From: Atopobiaceae bacterium
Lineage (GTDB): Bacteria > Actinomycetota > Coriobacteriia > Coriobacteriales > Atopobiaceae
DNA: 41,192 nt
Reading direction: 5' to 3'
NCBI GenBank assembly: GCA_017510785.1
Contig: JAFWMH010000002.1
Span: 1-41,192, forward strand
The position numbers and the translations under genes were made by a program. The notes below the pieces were generated by a model. It was given only the letters and a program-made list of their open reading frames with translations, ran no database searches and was not told the DNA's origin. The stretch's first letter is position 1, and each line of letters opens with the position of its first letter. This document shows positions 23,118 to 31,023 of this stretch, piece by piece.

Positions 23118-24395
23118 CTATGCGCAGTATCGACGCGCATATGCGCGGTCGGCAACGAACTTGCGCTGTCCGAGCATCTCGGCAAAGGCCTCGAGGCGGA
23201 TGCGCAGCTGCTCTACGTCTTGGTATTGGTAGTCCGTCTCAAGCCGGAACACGGGGATGTCCAAGCGGTCGAAGAGTGGTTCCAAACGCGAGAGCGCGAA
23301 GTCGTATTCGATTTGTCCCTTGAGGATGTGGAAAACGACACCGTCCACCTCCATCGAGGAGAGAAGATGCTCCACATAGCGCTCCATGGCCCAGTTGATC
23401 ACGGAGGCGCTCGACGAGTCGAAGGCGTAGTGCTTGCGGGAGAGTGCGCTCATGAGCGCGGCCGCGCCACCCGAGCTCTCCTGTTCGCTCAGGCTGGCAA
23501 AGCGCGACGTGCTGGCTGCGTCCACGCTCGCCAGCGTACGAAGACCCGCGTCGTTAATGAGCTCGAGCACCTTAAACTGGGGAAAGAGAATCGGAGAGCC
23601 AACAACAAGGATGCACGGCGCGGTGCTGCTTGGCCGCCCGATGGTCTTGTAGCGTGCACGAACCTCTGTGGCCAGCTCGTTGAGGACCGCCGTCCACTGG
23701 ACAAGGTCATTGGTATGATAGTAGGTGTTCGTCACAAGAAGACGCGCCTCGTCGTCGAGCACCCCCGGACGCTCCACGCAGCTTCGCTCAAATGCTAGGA
23801 TGGCTGCTCGCGCATTGCGCACGAGCTGGTTCGCATTGCGCAGGCGCCGTGCCGTAACCCGCCTCCCAACGTGATGCGCAACTGCCTGGACCAGCGTCTG
23901 GGTGGAACGCTCCCACGCCCGCTGCGCAGACGGATCCGTGGCCACGGGCGGAATGTCGATGGATACAACCGCATGGCCTTCCAGCTTGAGGCAATAGGCG
24001 ATCTTGCGCATGTTGTCGTTCGCGACGGGCACCACGAAGAGGGGGTCTATGTCCGCGCGCGCCGCGAGCCTGAGGGCATATCCCAATATAGACCGACTCG
24101 CGGGATCGCTGTCGCGGGGCACGGCGTCGTCCGACCACTGACAGGACGCGTGGCTTCCGCCCAGCAGGATGCACGGCGTGACGCCGCACGCGTAGACAAG
24201 CTCCTCGGGGATTCCGAATCCGAGGACCACGACAAGCGGATACGCATGGTCGGTTTGGGGGATGTCGTTTGGGTCCCAGGCGAAGCTTTCATGCCAGGTT
24301 GCAGCCGTGTCCAAGAAATAGCGCAGGGACATAACGTCTGCGTTGGCCGCGTAGATGCGTTGCAGCGTCTCCGAATACTCGCTTTCGTATGACAT
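23118..24395 (-). CDS. Cys-poor 2-hydroxyacyl-CoA dehydratase-like subunit (first gene of operon)
   Basis: A 425-residue paralogue of the protein at 20639-21940; the two share order and motifs, for example VGSPILFPQFKVLELINDAG against TGSPIVFPNLKISLLVEEAG, and GVVFHILKGQIEYDFALSRLE against GVIYHVLRGCLVYDYEYRLVE. The positions that hold cysteines in the paralogue are changed: DACPLV to DSDPAS, CDCKKR to NDNMRK, GC to GQ, ADETC to SVDAA. It therefore probably does not hold the same cluster and may be a structural partner, like the Cys-depleted half of a heterodimer. GGAGGTAAGCA precedes the ATG. It leads the seven-gene operon and its promoter faces a divergent gene. Confidence 0.88.
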   Translation of the reverse strand: MSYESEYSETLQRIYAANADVMSLRYFLDTAATWHESFAWDPNDIPQTDHAYPLVVVLGFGIPEELVYACGVTPCILLGGSHASCQWSDDAVPRDSDPASRSILGYALRLAARADIDPLFVVPVANDNMRKIAYCLKLEGHAVVSIDIPPVATDPSAQRAWERSTQTLVQAVAHHVGRRVTARRLRNANQLVRNARAAILAFERSCVERPGVLDDEARLLVTNTYYHTNDLVQWTAVLNELATEVRARYKTIGRPSSTAPCILVVGSPILFPQFKVLELINDAGLRTLASVDAASTSRFASLSEQESSGGAAALMSALSRKHYAFDSSSASVINWAMERYVEHLLSSMEVDGVVFHILKGQIEYDFALSRLEPLFDRLDIPVFRLETDYQYQDVEQLRIRLEAFAEMLGQRKFVADRAYARRYCA

Positions 24396-24439
24396 TGCTT
24401 ACCTCCAGTCGTTTGGTACGGAGGCATCTTAGCGAGCGT

Positions 24440-24512
24440 AGTTCAAACCAAGTTAAAGGCACGCTCCTCCGTGTGTGGAGAATCAGTTTGGGGCTTTAAC
24501 TTCGTTTGAACT
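24440..24512. promoter_or_regulatory. Inverted-repeat operator in the divergent promoter
   Basis: AGTTCAAACCAAGTTAAAG (24440-24458) and CTTTAACTTCGTTTGAACT (24494-24512) are inverted copies matching at 18 of 19 positions, 35 bases apart. They fill the space between the divergent starts at 24395 (minus) and 24579 (plus). Each arm contains a TTTGAAC-type and a TTTAACTT-type hexamer about 10 bp apart, as expected for a response-regulator dimer. Binding by the operon's own OmpR-type regulator is inference. Confidence 0.65.
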
Positions 24513-24578
24513 CCGCAGGTTATGGTGCGAAGAAAGCTAGTGCAACGTTTTGGAAGTCTCTGCAAAATGGAGCGGACG

Positions 24579-25067
24579 ATGACAAGAAACAAGACCATAG
24601 GTTCCTTTGTTGCGGTGTGGCTCGCAATATGCCTGCTCTATTTAGGCGTACGCACCGCAGTGACGTCACTTACGAACAGCCAGACGATCACGAGAGCGGA
24701 CGCAGAGGTGGCGTCCAGCGCAGCGGAGCTAGAAGAGCTCTCGGAGCAAGAAGAGCCAACGGGGCTGGTCGATCCGACGGAGCAGGCCACTCCTGACGCC
24801 GCCGCACAGAGCGAACCCGTAGCGCAAACCGTGTCGGACGGCTCCTCCGCGCACACCGGCCCGATTGCACGGGATGAGCGCCCGCAGGAAGAGGTGGCGG
24901 ATGAGGCACAGGCCACGGATATCCCCTCGCTAGACGAGTACCTTAGCGGCTTTACCTGCGGGTCTTGTCGTCGCAACTGCTCTCTGGACAACCCTCGCTG
25001 CCATAACGGCTCACGCTTGGCCCAAGCCAAGGCCGAGGAGTACTACAGAATGTATGGAGAGCGATAA
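24579..25067 (+). CDS. Membrane-anchored cysteine-cluster protein, divergent from the redox operon
   Basis: A 162-residue protein: one N-terminal membrane helix (IGSFVAVWLAICLLYLGV), a ~90-residue acidic Ala/Glu/Pro linker, and a C-terminal module FTCGSCRRNCSLDNPRCHNG followed by SRLAQAKAEEYYRMYGER. The pattern CxxCxxxCx6CH could bind an Fe-S cluster, zinc or heme. The ATG at 24579 has GGAG six bases upstream; earlier in-frame ATGs at 24522 and 24567 are less well supported. Topology (helix first, linker, cysteine head) puts the head outside the cytoplasm, opposite the CcdA-like protein's reductant delivery. Sharing a palindromic promoter with the redox operon suggests co-regulation. Family not recognised. 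Confidence 0.7.
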   Translation: MTRNKTIGSFVAVWLAICLLYLGVRTAVTSLTNSQTITRADAEVASSAAELEELSEQEEPTGLVDPTEQATPDAAAQSEPVAQTVSDGSSAHTGPIARDERPQEEVADEAQATDIPSLDEYLSGFTCGSCRRNCSLDNPRCHNGSRLAQAKAEEYYRMYGER

Positions 25068-25149
25068 ACACAAGCAATCGGGCGAGCGGTCCATGTGAAA
25101 AACCTTCTCGACCGACCTGTGCCCCACGGCCCCCAGCAAAAGAGTCCGG

Positions 25150-25500
25150 CTACCGTTCAGCCAAGTTCAGTGTACGACGTTGTAGCTCACGCGAATCCCT
25201 CACGAGCTCAGCGAGCTGAGGACGGGCTTCTGTCTCTAGCGACACCGAGAACTCACGCCGAATCTCCTCGTTGGGAATAAACGTGCGCTATGCGCGAAAG
25301 TTCAGCGAGCAGCTCATGGAACTGCCTAACACGGCATACAATCGAGTGGAGGCGTCGATTAACATGGATGTTGCCCTGCAACCTCGCTGAGTGAAACGAC
25401 GCACCAGCATCGCGTAAAATGGAACACGGTATAGTGTGTTGGCCAAAACACCATCCACGCGCCGCCGGCACGGTGGTCCATGACAAGATGGTACCACGCC
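25150..25500 (-). pseudogene. AAA-ATPase/DUF1703-type protein remnant
   Basis: After an in-frame stop (about 25300) the minus strand reads RTFIPNEEIRREFSVSLETE and on to a stop at 25150-25152. 'IPNEEIR.EF' followed by a helical tail with a SRELQRRTL segment is a signature of the AAA-ATPase-like/DUF1703 (PD-(D/E)XK) proteins common in anaerobes. Upstream fragments in two other frames are shifted. The Walker motifs and the nuclease domain are missing. The remaining bases from 25068 to 25618 contain no other gene. Confidence 0.5.
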
Positions 25501-25618
25501 GGCAATACGAAGCGTGCGCGTCCTTGGCCACCCGCACTATATCGACCACTACGACAAGGGGCTTCTTACGTGTGGATAGGCGGTGCAGAGCACCACGAAA
25601 TAGAAAGGGAGGTATTCT

Positions 25619-26044
25619 ATGTTGGAAACGATTATTGAGGTGTTGGCGTATGCGGCGCTTGGCACGGTGCTCATGGGACTTGTGAGCCTGCTGTTCGACC
25701 TCATTGTGCCCTACGACTTTCAGGGTGACATCGCGAAGGGCAACAAGGCAGCCGCATGGGTGTGCGCGGGCATCTATGTTGGTATTGGCTACCTGCTGCG
25801 TGCGGTGATCGCCGACTACGGCGAGGCAGTGAGCTACCAGCTGCTCGACGGCGTGCTGTATACCTGCATGTGGGCGGGCATCGCGCTCGTGCTGCTTTTG
25901 GTCGCGTACTTCGCCCTCGACGGCGTGCTATTCCGCAAGATCAACTTTAACGACGAGGTCAAGCGCGGCAACGAGGCTGTAGGCATCGTGGTCTTTGGCA
26001 TCCTCGTGGGCCTTGCGTTCGTTATAAGCGGCGCCGTGATGTAG
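25619..26044 (+). CDS. DUF350 family membrane protein
   Basis: A 141-residue protein with four hydrophobic helices arranged as two similar halves: a helix, then YDFQGDIAKGNKAAAWVCAGIYVGIGYLLRAVI, and again a helix, then INFNDEVKRGNEAVGIVVFGILVGLAFVISGAVM. The repeated 'F/D-...-KGN.A.....G...G' pattern is that of DUF350. The function of the family is not established. AAAGGGAGG precedes the ATG. It is a single gene between remnants. Confidence 0.85.
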   Translation: MLETIIEVLAYAALGTVLMGLVSLLFDLIVPYDFQGDIAKGNKAAAWVCAGIYVGIGYLLRAVIADYGEAVSYQLLDGVLYTCMWAGIALVLLLVAYFALDGVLFRKINFNDEVKRGNEAVGIVVFGILVGLAFVISGAVM

Positions 26045-26053
26045 TGGTGCGGT

Positions 26054-27040
26054 TCATGAGTCGGTGCGCGCGGCCTTCATGGCGTGCTTGTTGACGCACA
26101 TCCGCTCAATCAGGCAGGGATAACCTCGCATGTCCAAATACTCCACCTCAGGCCAACCGTTGAACTCCCACCGAGGAAGCTCCCGATACAACGCCACGAC
26201 AAGTAACGTGAGTATCGCCACCCAGGTCCATGCCACAGGCGTATGCACACTGATACACCAGTCCGATGCAGTCCACACCCACACCAGGCGCGCAGGAATA
26301 GTCCCACACGTATGGGGTTCCCAAGTATTCGCGGGCGCGGCCAACAAACGCGTTGACGCATTCCTCACGCGTTGCCCAAACGCCAATGCGCGAAGGCGTG
26401 ACGTAATTCCACGGCGCAGACGCCTCGTCCGTAATCTGCACGTTCTTCGAGCTGACCTGATAAAAGCCCTCGGGGTTTTGATACCCCATCTTGCTTACGG
26501 TGTTGCCGCCGATGTAGGCATTCTCCGTGCTTCCGGGAGCTCCACCGCCTTTGGGAACGAGACGCATCTCGATGGCCTCGAGCCGCAGGCTCATGGCCGA
26601 CGTACCGGCCAGGCCACCGTCGCTCACCCAGTCCTGCCAGCCAATGCGCTGGACGTGGGCCCAGTAGGTAACGCTTGGGGCGGCCTGAGCTTCTAACGAC
26701 GTCTCTTCGTTGGCCTTCTGCTTTTCGGACGCGGCAGTGGCCTTCTTCGCTTCTTTGGATTTGTCGTTCTGCTCCGACTTGACGGACTTGGCATCTTTGC
26801 TCTTCGTCTGCTCGCGCTTGTCTGCCTTCTTTGACGCGTCGGCAGTAGCCGAGGCGACCGCCGCATTGTTGACAGCGTCGTTTTTGGCAGAATCAAGGGA
26901 GGGGTCATCGTCTGCGGCAGCGACTTCCGCTGCGGGTGACGCATCGCTCGATACCGGGGCGCCATCGCTCGCTTCAGGCTGGAGCCTGCGGGCGGCCAAT
27001 CCCCACGCCGGATCACACGAAGCGCGGCCACGCATGTGGT
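26054..27040 (-). pseudogene. ChW-repeat/NlpC-P60 cell-wall hydrolase, truncated and frameshifted
   Basis: The minus strand encodes an Ala/Lys/Glu-rich linker, then VTYWAHVQRIGWQDWVSDGG with AGTSAMSLRLEAIEM, which is a clostridial hydrophobic (ChW) repeat, then REYLGTPYVWDYS and VDCIGLVYQC, the start of an NlpC/P60 peptidase with catalytic Cys. Soon after that Cys the frame is lost; protein-like sequence resumes in another frame to about 26054, and the catalytic His part is not seen. The 5' end with the signal peptide is missing; a HicBA locus lies just upstream on the opposite strand. Confidence 0.65.
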
Positions 27041-27132
27041 GCATACGGATTTGGAACCGCCTCGCACTGCGATGGGGCATAATGAAGATGCGTGAAGACG
27101 CGTTCTTCGTAACACAGAGTTGGGAGGTTCGC

Positions 27133-27357
27133 ATGAATTGCGATGTCGAGTTCCTCTGGGATACCGAGGCTGGCGTTTGGGTTGCCACGAGCGAAGACGT
27201 TCCCGGATTAGCTTTGGAATCGGAATCATTTGACGCCATTCTGGAGAAGGTGCGCGTAGCAGTCCCCGGACTGTTGGAGATTAACGGGCGCAAAGCGCCA
27301 TGCTACGACATCTCCTTTGCCTCAGAGCGGCGGGAGCGCGTGCCGGCATGTGGCTGA
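27133..27357 (+). CDS. hicB: HicB-like antitoxin (DUF1902)
   Basis: A 74-residue partial-RNase-H-fold antitoxin: MNCDVEFLWDTEAGVWVATS, then EDVPGLALESESFDAILEKVRVAVPGLLE. This is the HicB core pattern (beta strand, 'D.eagvwva.sedvPGL..e..s.d.l...v..a...ll') in its DUF1902 form. GGGAGG precedes the ATG. Its stop overlaps the start of the HicA-like gene by eight bases. It should bind and silence HicA and repress its own promoter. No separate DNA-binding domain is present. Confidence 0.85.
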   Translation: MNCDVEFLWDTEAGVWVATSEDVPGLALESESFDAILEKVRVAVPGLLEINGRKAPCYDISFASERRERVPACG

Positions 27358-27544
27358 GCGCGAGAAGCGGGTTCGCAAAATCCTCTCACAACACGGGCAC
27401 TCCTTTGTTCGCCACGCAAAGGGAGACCATGACATATGGTTCAGTCCCATCAGCGGCATCAATGTGACTGTGGACGGAAAGATCAAGTCCCGGTTTACGG
27501 CGAATGCGATCCTAAAACAGTCGGGCATTGCGTATAGGTTTTAG
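27350..27544 (+). CDS. hicA: HicA-like mRNA interferase toxin
   Basis: A 64-residue toxin starting at GTG 27350: KRVRKILSQHGHSFVRHAKG, then DHDIWFSPISGINVTVDGKIKSRFTANAILKQSGIAYRF. HicA proteins have a double-stranded-RNA-binding-like fold with an essential His in 'GSHh'; GDHDIW matches it. The ending 'a..ILKQsGI' is typical. The coding order antitoxin-toxin with an eight-base overlap is common for DUF1902/HicA pairs. An ATG at 27317 is in frame but lies inside the antitoxin gene. Both proteins look intact. Confidence 0.85.
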   Translation: MAEREKRVRKILSQHGHSFVRHAKGDHDIWFSPISGINVTVDGKIKSRFTANAILKQSGIAYRF

Positions 27545-27874
27545 GCGTATAGGTTTTAGGTTTTGGATGAGATTCATGCGGAGCTAGCACGCCCTTATGG
27601 CGGCTTCACCCTCCGTCGACGGCCTTGTCGCCTTTGACCAAGTATGGGAATCCCAAGTCGTACAACGCAGAGAAGGGCCTTCATGGCAAAGCCCGTGAGA
27701 CCACGGCCTCATGCAGCGAAGTGTGGAAAACCCGCCAACGATAGGCCATGCATCATAGCGGTCGTTTCCACGCCCGTCCGTGCCGCCGCGCGCGGCAGCT
27801 CAATCGCGGTTGGTGCCCGCCGACCGGGCCTGCCGGGCGGGCTGTCGGCCGCGTCGCATTCAGCTATTTTTTAG
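27545..27874. other. Intergenic region with repeat R1 copy 2
   Basis: gcgtataggttttag is duplicated directly after the hicA stop. Repeat R1 occupies 27661-27785. A frame starting MAKPVRPRPHAAKCGK lies in the repeat, but the other copy does not keep it open, so no gene is called. Confidence 0.55.
27661..27785. repeat. Dispersed repeat R1, copy 2
   Basis: Same orientation as 1951-2077 and roughly 80% identical; starts at tacaacgcag, ends at cgtccgtgccg. No terminal inverted repeats were found. Confidence 0.7.
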
Positions 27875-27969
27875 TGTGTACAATTTCATGGACGAAAAAC
27901 CGGCCCAATGTACGATTCGGAGATAAAATCGTACATTGGGCCGCTTTTTCATCCGGAAAATTGTACACA
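27875..27969. mobile_element. 95-bp palindromic MITE-like element
   Basis: The ends TGTGTACAATTT (27875-27886) and AAATTGTACACA (27958-27969) are perfect inverted repeats. Inside, CGGCCCAATGTACGAT and ATCGTACATTGGGCCG form a second perfect stem around an 11-base loop, and the arms between (catggacgaaaaa / tttttcatccgga) are partly complementary. The whole unit can fold into one long hairpin. It has lower GC than its surroundings. No clear target duplication and no transposase in the window. Confidence 0.65.
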
Positions 27970-27978
27970 TTGAAGTTT

Positions 27979-28482
27979 TTATACCCATGGATGATGCGGA
28001 GATGGCACGGGGGCGTTGCCGAAGGAGTCGGTCGTAGTACTCACGTTGTCCATTTGGTAGAAGTCGTACTTTTGAGAGGTCTTGTACCAGTCGTCATCCT
28101 CCACCGAAATCTTGATCTCGACGTTGTCGGATGCGGCCACGTTGCCGTTCCCCGCCCGGTTTGTCCAATACGTCGTGGAACCCGGCAGTAACCCGCCAAT
28201 CGTCCAGTCATCGGAGAAGGACACGGTACCGTCCTCCACCTTGTCGGAAACGGTTACGTGCACGGATCATGGCGCGAACTCCCCGTTGGGGTTATCCATT
28301 GCCATCACATACTGAACGTACCCGTCCTGGATTACATAGTTCGAGTCTTTCAGCACGAGGTCCTTTACGTCTGCCTCGGCCTTGTCCACAGGTTTGCCTT
28401 CCCCGGACTTCAGCTCCGCAAGCAACCCCGCCACCCCCGCATAACGCAAGCGTTGCTCGAGCGGGGCTCGCGTAGATGCCAC
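27979..28482 (-). pseudogene. Surface/pilin-like protein fragment with in-frame stop
   Basis: Two pieces in the same frame are separated by one TGA (28264-28266): upstream KDLVLKDSNYVIQDGYVQYV with AMDNPNGEFAP, downstream SVHVTVSDKVEDGTVSFSDD and SVEDDDWYKTSQKYDFYQMD. Asp/Thr-rich beta-strand sequence of this kind is seen in secreted or sortase-anchored surface proteins. Neither a signal peptide nor an LPxTG motif is present, and the 3' end stops at the MITE-like element. A decayed fragment; the exact family is uncertain. Confidence 0.5.
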
Positions 28483-28522
28483 AGGGAATCATGCGTCCGT
28501 CATCTTTCTTGTCCTTTCGTCC

Positions 28523-28542
28523 GCGGCCCCCTTTGGGGCCGC
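28523..28542. terminator. GC-rich perfect hairpin
   Basis: GCGGCCCC (28523-28530), loop CTTT, GGGGCCGC (28535-28542). Very stable and bidirectional in form. It lies between the primase and the surface-protein fragment; no strong T run. The remaining bases 28543-28732 hold no gene. Confidence 0.5.
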
Positions 28543-28732
28543 CCTCTTGCGGTGTCGCAATCTTCTACGCCCTGCACCATTCTCGCCTCCGCGTCACTCG
28601 CCACAGAAGAGCACTCACCCAAGAGGAAGGAACTGCCGAGGAACTCCGCCTATAAGCGGAAGCAGTCTCTCTCCCGCGGCCGCATCAAGCACGGTGCCGC
28701 CAGTAAACCACGAGTCACCCACGCGCGCATTC

Positions 28733-29779
28733 TCACAGCACGCCACACAGGTCAGCCGCAACCTCGGCGACCGAAGAGCCCTTGTCACTTGAATAGGCGA
28801 GCCTGCCAAGGGGGCCGTCGTCAGCCTTGGCAACGACCTCGCGCGCCTTTTCCTCCGTGATCCGCACAACCGTCGACAGAAACAGCCACTGGTCTGGGTA
28901 CGGGTCGAGGTTCTCGTCGATGAACATCGAGTTGCCCCGCCTCATGGCCGCCCCCTGAAACGGGAGCGCGATAAGATTGCCCAGACCATCCTCCGAGAGC
29001 GTGGATTGCGTGGGAAACAGCCGGTCGTACGCGGAGAAGCTCATTCCAGACGAGCGCTCCATCGCCCACGATATGAGGGCGCTCCCCAAGTCTCGCGCCA
29101 GCGATGCGTCAACCGCCTCCTCGAAGAACAACCAAACGTGTGCGCCGTTGCCCGAGCGCGAGCGCTCCACGGCCGGGACAAGCCCATGCGCCTCGCACGC
29201 CTCACAGTAGAGGGCGACCTCGCGCTGCCAGCCGCTCTTGTCGAAGTCGGCGGCGAGTATCCAGGTCTTGCCTTCCTCGGCGAGCGGATAAAGGCCTAGC
29301 ACGTCGCGGAACTCGGGGTTCTCACCTCGAAAATGCGCTATGAGCTTGTCGTCGGCAAGGGGAACGTACTTCTTGAGCGGACACTTCCCGCACTTCATCC
29401 CGCGATTCGAGCCGTTCCTGCGTGGGCATGACCAAGGTTTGTCGTTTGCGCACACAGGCGCGTAGGCGATCTTTTGCTTGCGTTTGTCAAAGTACCCGCG
29501 GGCATATACATCTTCTCGTCCTCGGAACAGCGAGCGAAAGAGCGCGATTTTGTTGGCTGCGGGACTCCCGCTCGTCACGACGCCCCGCTCGCGGGCGGAG
29601 GCGCGGTAGAGCTCGGCTCCCGCCAACCACTCCGGCTCGGACACATAGCGTCGCGACCCGTCGGGAGCGCCGAACACACAGATGTGGTCGCCCGACGTGG
29701 CATGCGCCAAAACCTCGCCGAGGGACCTCTCGGCCCCTTCGATGATGGCAACTTTTGGCATATGGCTATAGCCTGGCAT
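28733..29779 (-). CDS. TOTE-type archaeo-eukaryotic primase (stand-alone or truncated)
   Basis: A 348-residue protein from ATG 29779 (GGGAGGAG upstream); a longer frame to 29914 lacks a site. It begins with a ~70-residue unassigned region. NKIALFRSLFRGREDVYARG then opens a primase domain of the TOTE conflict-system type: cysteine cluster Cys110, Cys118, Cys130, Cys133; LAADFDKSGW with catalytic Asp178/Asp180; ERSRSGNGAHVWLFFEE with His214; DRLFPTQSTL; and RGNSMFIDENLDPYPDQW with Asp288. In described members this domain is fused to a helicase and a larger effector (often over 900 residues). Here the frame ends 50 residues after the primase. All primase motifs are intact. It is an isolated or 3'-truncated relic. 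Confidence 0.82.
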   Translation of the reverse strand: MPGYSHMPKVAIIEGAERSLGEVLAHATSGDHICVFGAPDGSRRYVSEPEWLAGAELYRASARERGVVTSGSPAANKIALFRSLFRGREDVYARGYFDKRKQKIAYAPVCANDKPWSCPRRNGSNRGMKCGKCPLKKYVPLADDKLIAHFRGENPEFRDVLGLYPLAEEGKTWILAADFDKSGWQREVALYCEACEAHGLVPAVERSRSGNGAHVWLFFEEAVDASLARDLGSALISWAMERSSGMSFSAYDRLFPTQSTLSEDGLGNLIALPFQGAAMRRGNSMFIDENLDPYPDQWLFLSTVVRITEEKAREVVAKADDGPLGRLAYSSDKGSSVAEVAADLCGVL

Positions 29780-30229
29780 GGCTTCTCCTCCCACCGCAGC
29801 CACGATTTTCGTCCCATCCTCATTCTCCAGCCGGACACGACGCCTCTTAGTCACTATAGCGGAATAAACATTAGTGTATTTGTCACTCGAATACAGTGCG
29901 CGGGAACCGCTCAAAGCGGGGGATAAACAACCAACACTTGTATTCCCTATCTATCATCTCCCAATCGGCAGTAAGGAAGGACTCCGCCTTCCGGGAGTGC
30001 GTTCGAATCTACGACTTCTTGCGCTACGCACGGTGATAGGGGCCACAAGGAAGTCCCCCGACCTTCACCTTCAGTTCGGATGACGACATCCAAACCCAGC
30101 TCCAGTCGGGGGACATACTCCTAATCGCTGCAAGCATCCCTTGCCTGCAAGGGCAATATACCAAAGCGGTACGGTCTCGTGCCACGTGAGTCCGGAATCG
30201 CCGGAGCTTTCATTCGCCAAGCCAGGTCC
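29780..30229. other. Intergenic region without a recognisable gene
   Basis: No protein-like frame holds. GTCCCCCGAC and GTCGGGGGAC around 30051-30112 form a distant inverted repeat, and CCTTGC/GCAAGG near 30140 a small hairpin. The segment around 29990-30010 (gttcgaatc) resembles a tRNA T-arm by chance only; no acceptor stem accompanies it. Confidence 0.45.
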
Positions 30230-30847
30230 TCAGCGAACGCTTTCTATGCGCTCCCCCACTACAGTAATGTCAAGTCCTTTAGGAGCACACACCAAGCCTT
30301 GGACGCCAACCATTACTCTTATCGCCCAACCGGTCACCTCCGTCAGCACCTTGACCGCGAATTGGCTTTCGAGCGGGAGATAGCTCCTCGGCCTCGCCCA
30401 AAAGAGGACCATGGTGAGGGTCGCGTCGCCGATGTTGCCCTACGCGTGCACGACGTCGAAGAGCCGTCCCAGCCCGACGCCTTTGTCTTCGTCCGGGCCG
30501 TCGGCGAAAGCAACGGCGGCCCTGAAAAGGCCCCAGTTGCTCCCTATCGTCCCGGGCCCTCCATCCCAGAACCTCCACTTCTGCGCGTTGGTGAGGGGCA
30601 CCCCCTCGAAGCCGGACGGCACCTCCACGTCGATGCCCATGGCTCCGGCAATCCTCGAGACCGCCTCCGCCCTCTTCGCGGCGTTCCTCCTCTTGCCGTT
30701 GAACATGGAAAAGAATGTGAGGGGGTCCATCGCCTCTACCAGCTGGTGCGCGCTAAGCTTCGGAAGCACTCCCTCTATAAGAAAATGCGACCGAAGGCAC
30801 AGGTGCCCGCGGCCGTTAAAGACGCTAACGTCCTTCACAATGGCATG
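30230..30847 (-). pseudogene. Possible AAA/McrB-like restriction protein remnant with in-frame stop
   Basis: One frame runs from about 30847 to 30230 and is broken by a TAG at 30440-30442. The upstream part reads LSAHQLVEAMDPLTFFSMFN, then SRIAGAMGIDVEVPSGFEGV and LFRAAVAFADGPDEDKGVGL; downstream GNIGDATLTMVLFWARPRSYLPLESQ. This resembles the N-terminal region of AAA/McrB-type proteins that starts many restriction operons, but the AAA domain is not present. The start is unclear. Family call is tentative. Confidence 0.4.
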
Positions 30848-31023
30848 AGTGTAACCCCGTGGCCCGAGTGTGCAATACTTTTTTAAGGTTGCAACGAAAT
30901 GGCCGTTACACCAACACTCCCGACACCACCTCCGCAATCACATCGCGTATCGGCTCGGCTCCACATCCGCGCGGTCACCCGAAATGAGAAACAAGCAAAC
31001 GGGCAAACCGCCTCCTCAGTGAC

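Noticed and set aside
20639..24395. A complete amino-acid fermentation (2-hydroxyglutarate or phenyllactate) pathway
   Set aside because: No CoA-transferase, 2-hydroxyacid dehydrogenase or acyl-CoA dehydrogenase is present, and one subunit lacks the cluster cysteines.
29940..30060. tRNA gene suggested by gttcgaatc
   Set aside because: No acceptor stem, anticodon arm or CCA-side pairing can be drawn around it.
28264..30442. Stop-codon recoding (in-frame TGA 28264-28266 and TAG 30440-30442)
   Set aside because: Two different stops in two broken genes within a pseudogene-rich region are better explained by decay; other genes use both codons as normal stops.
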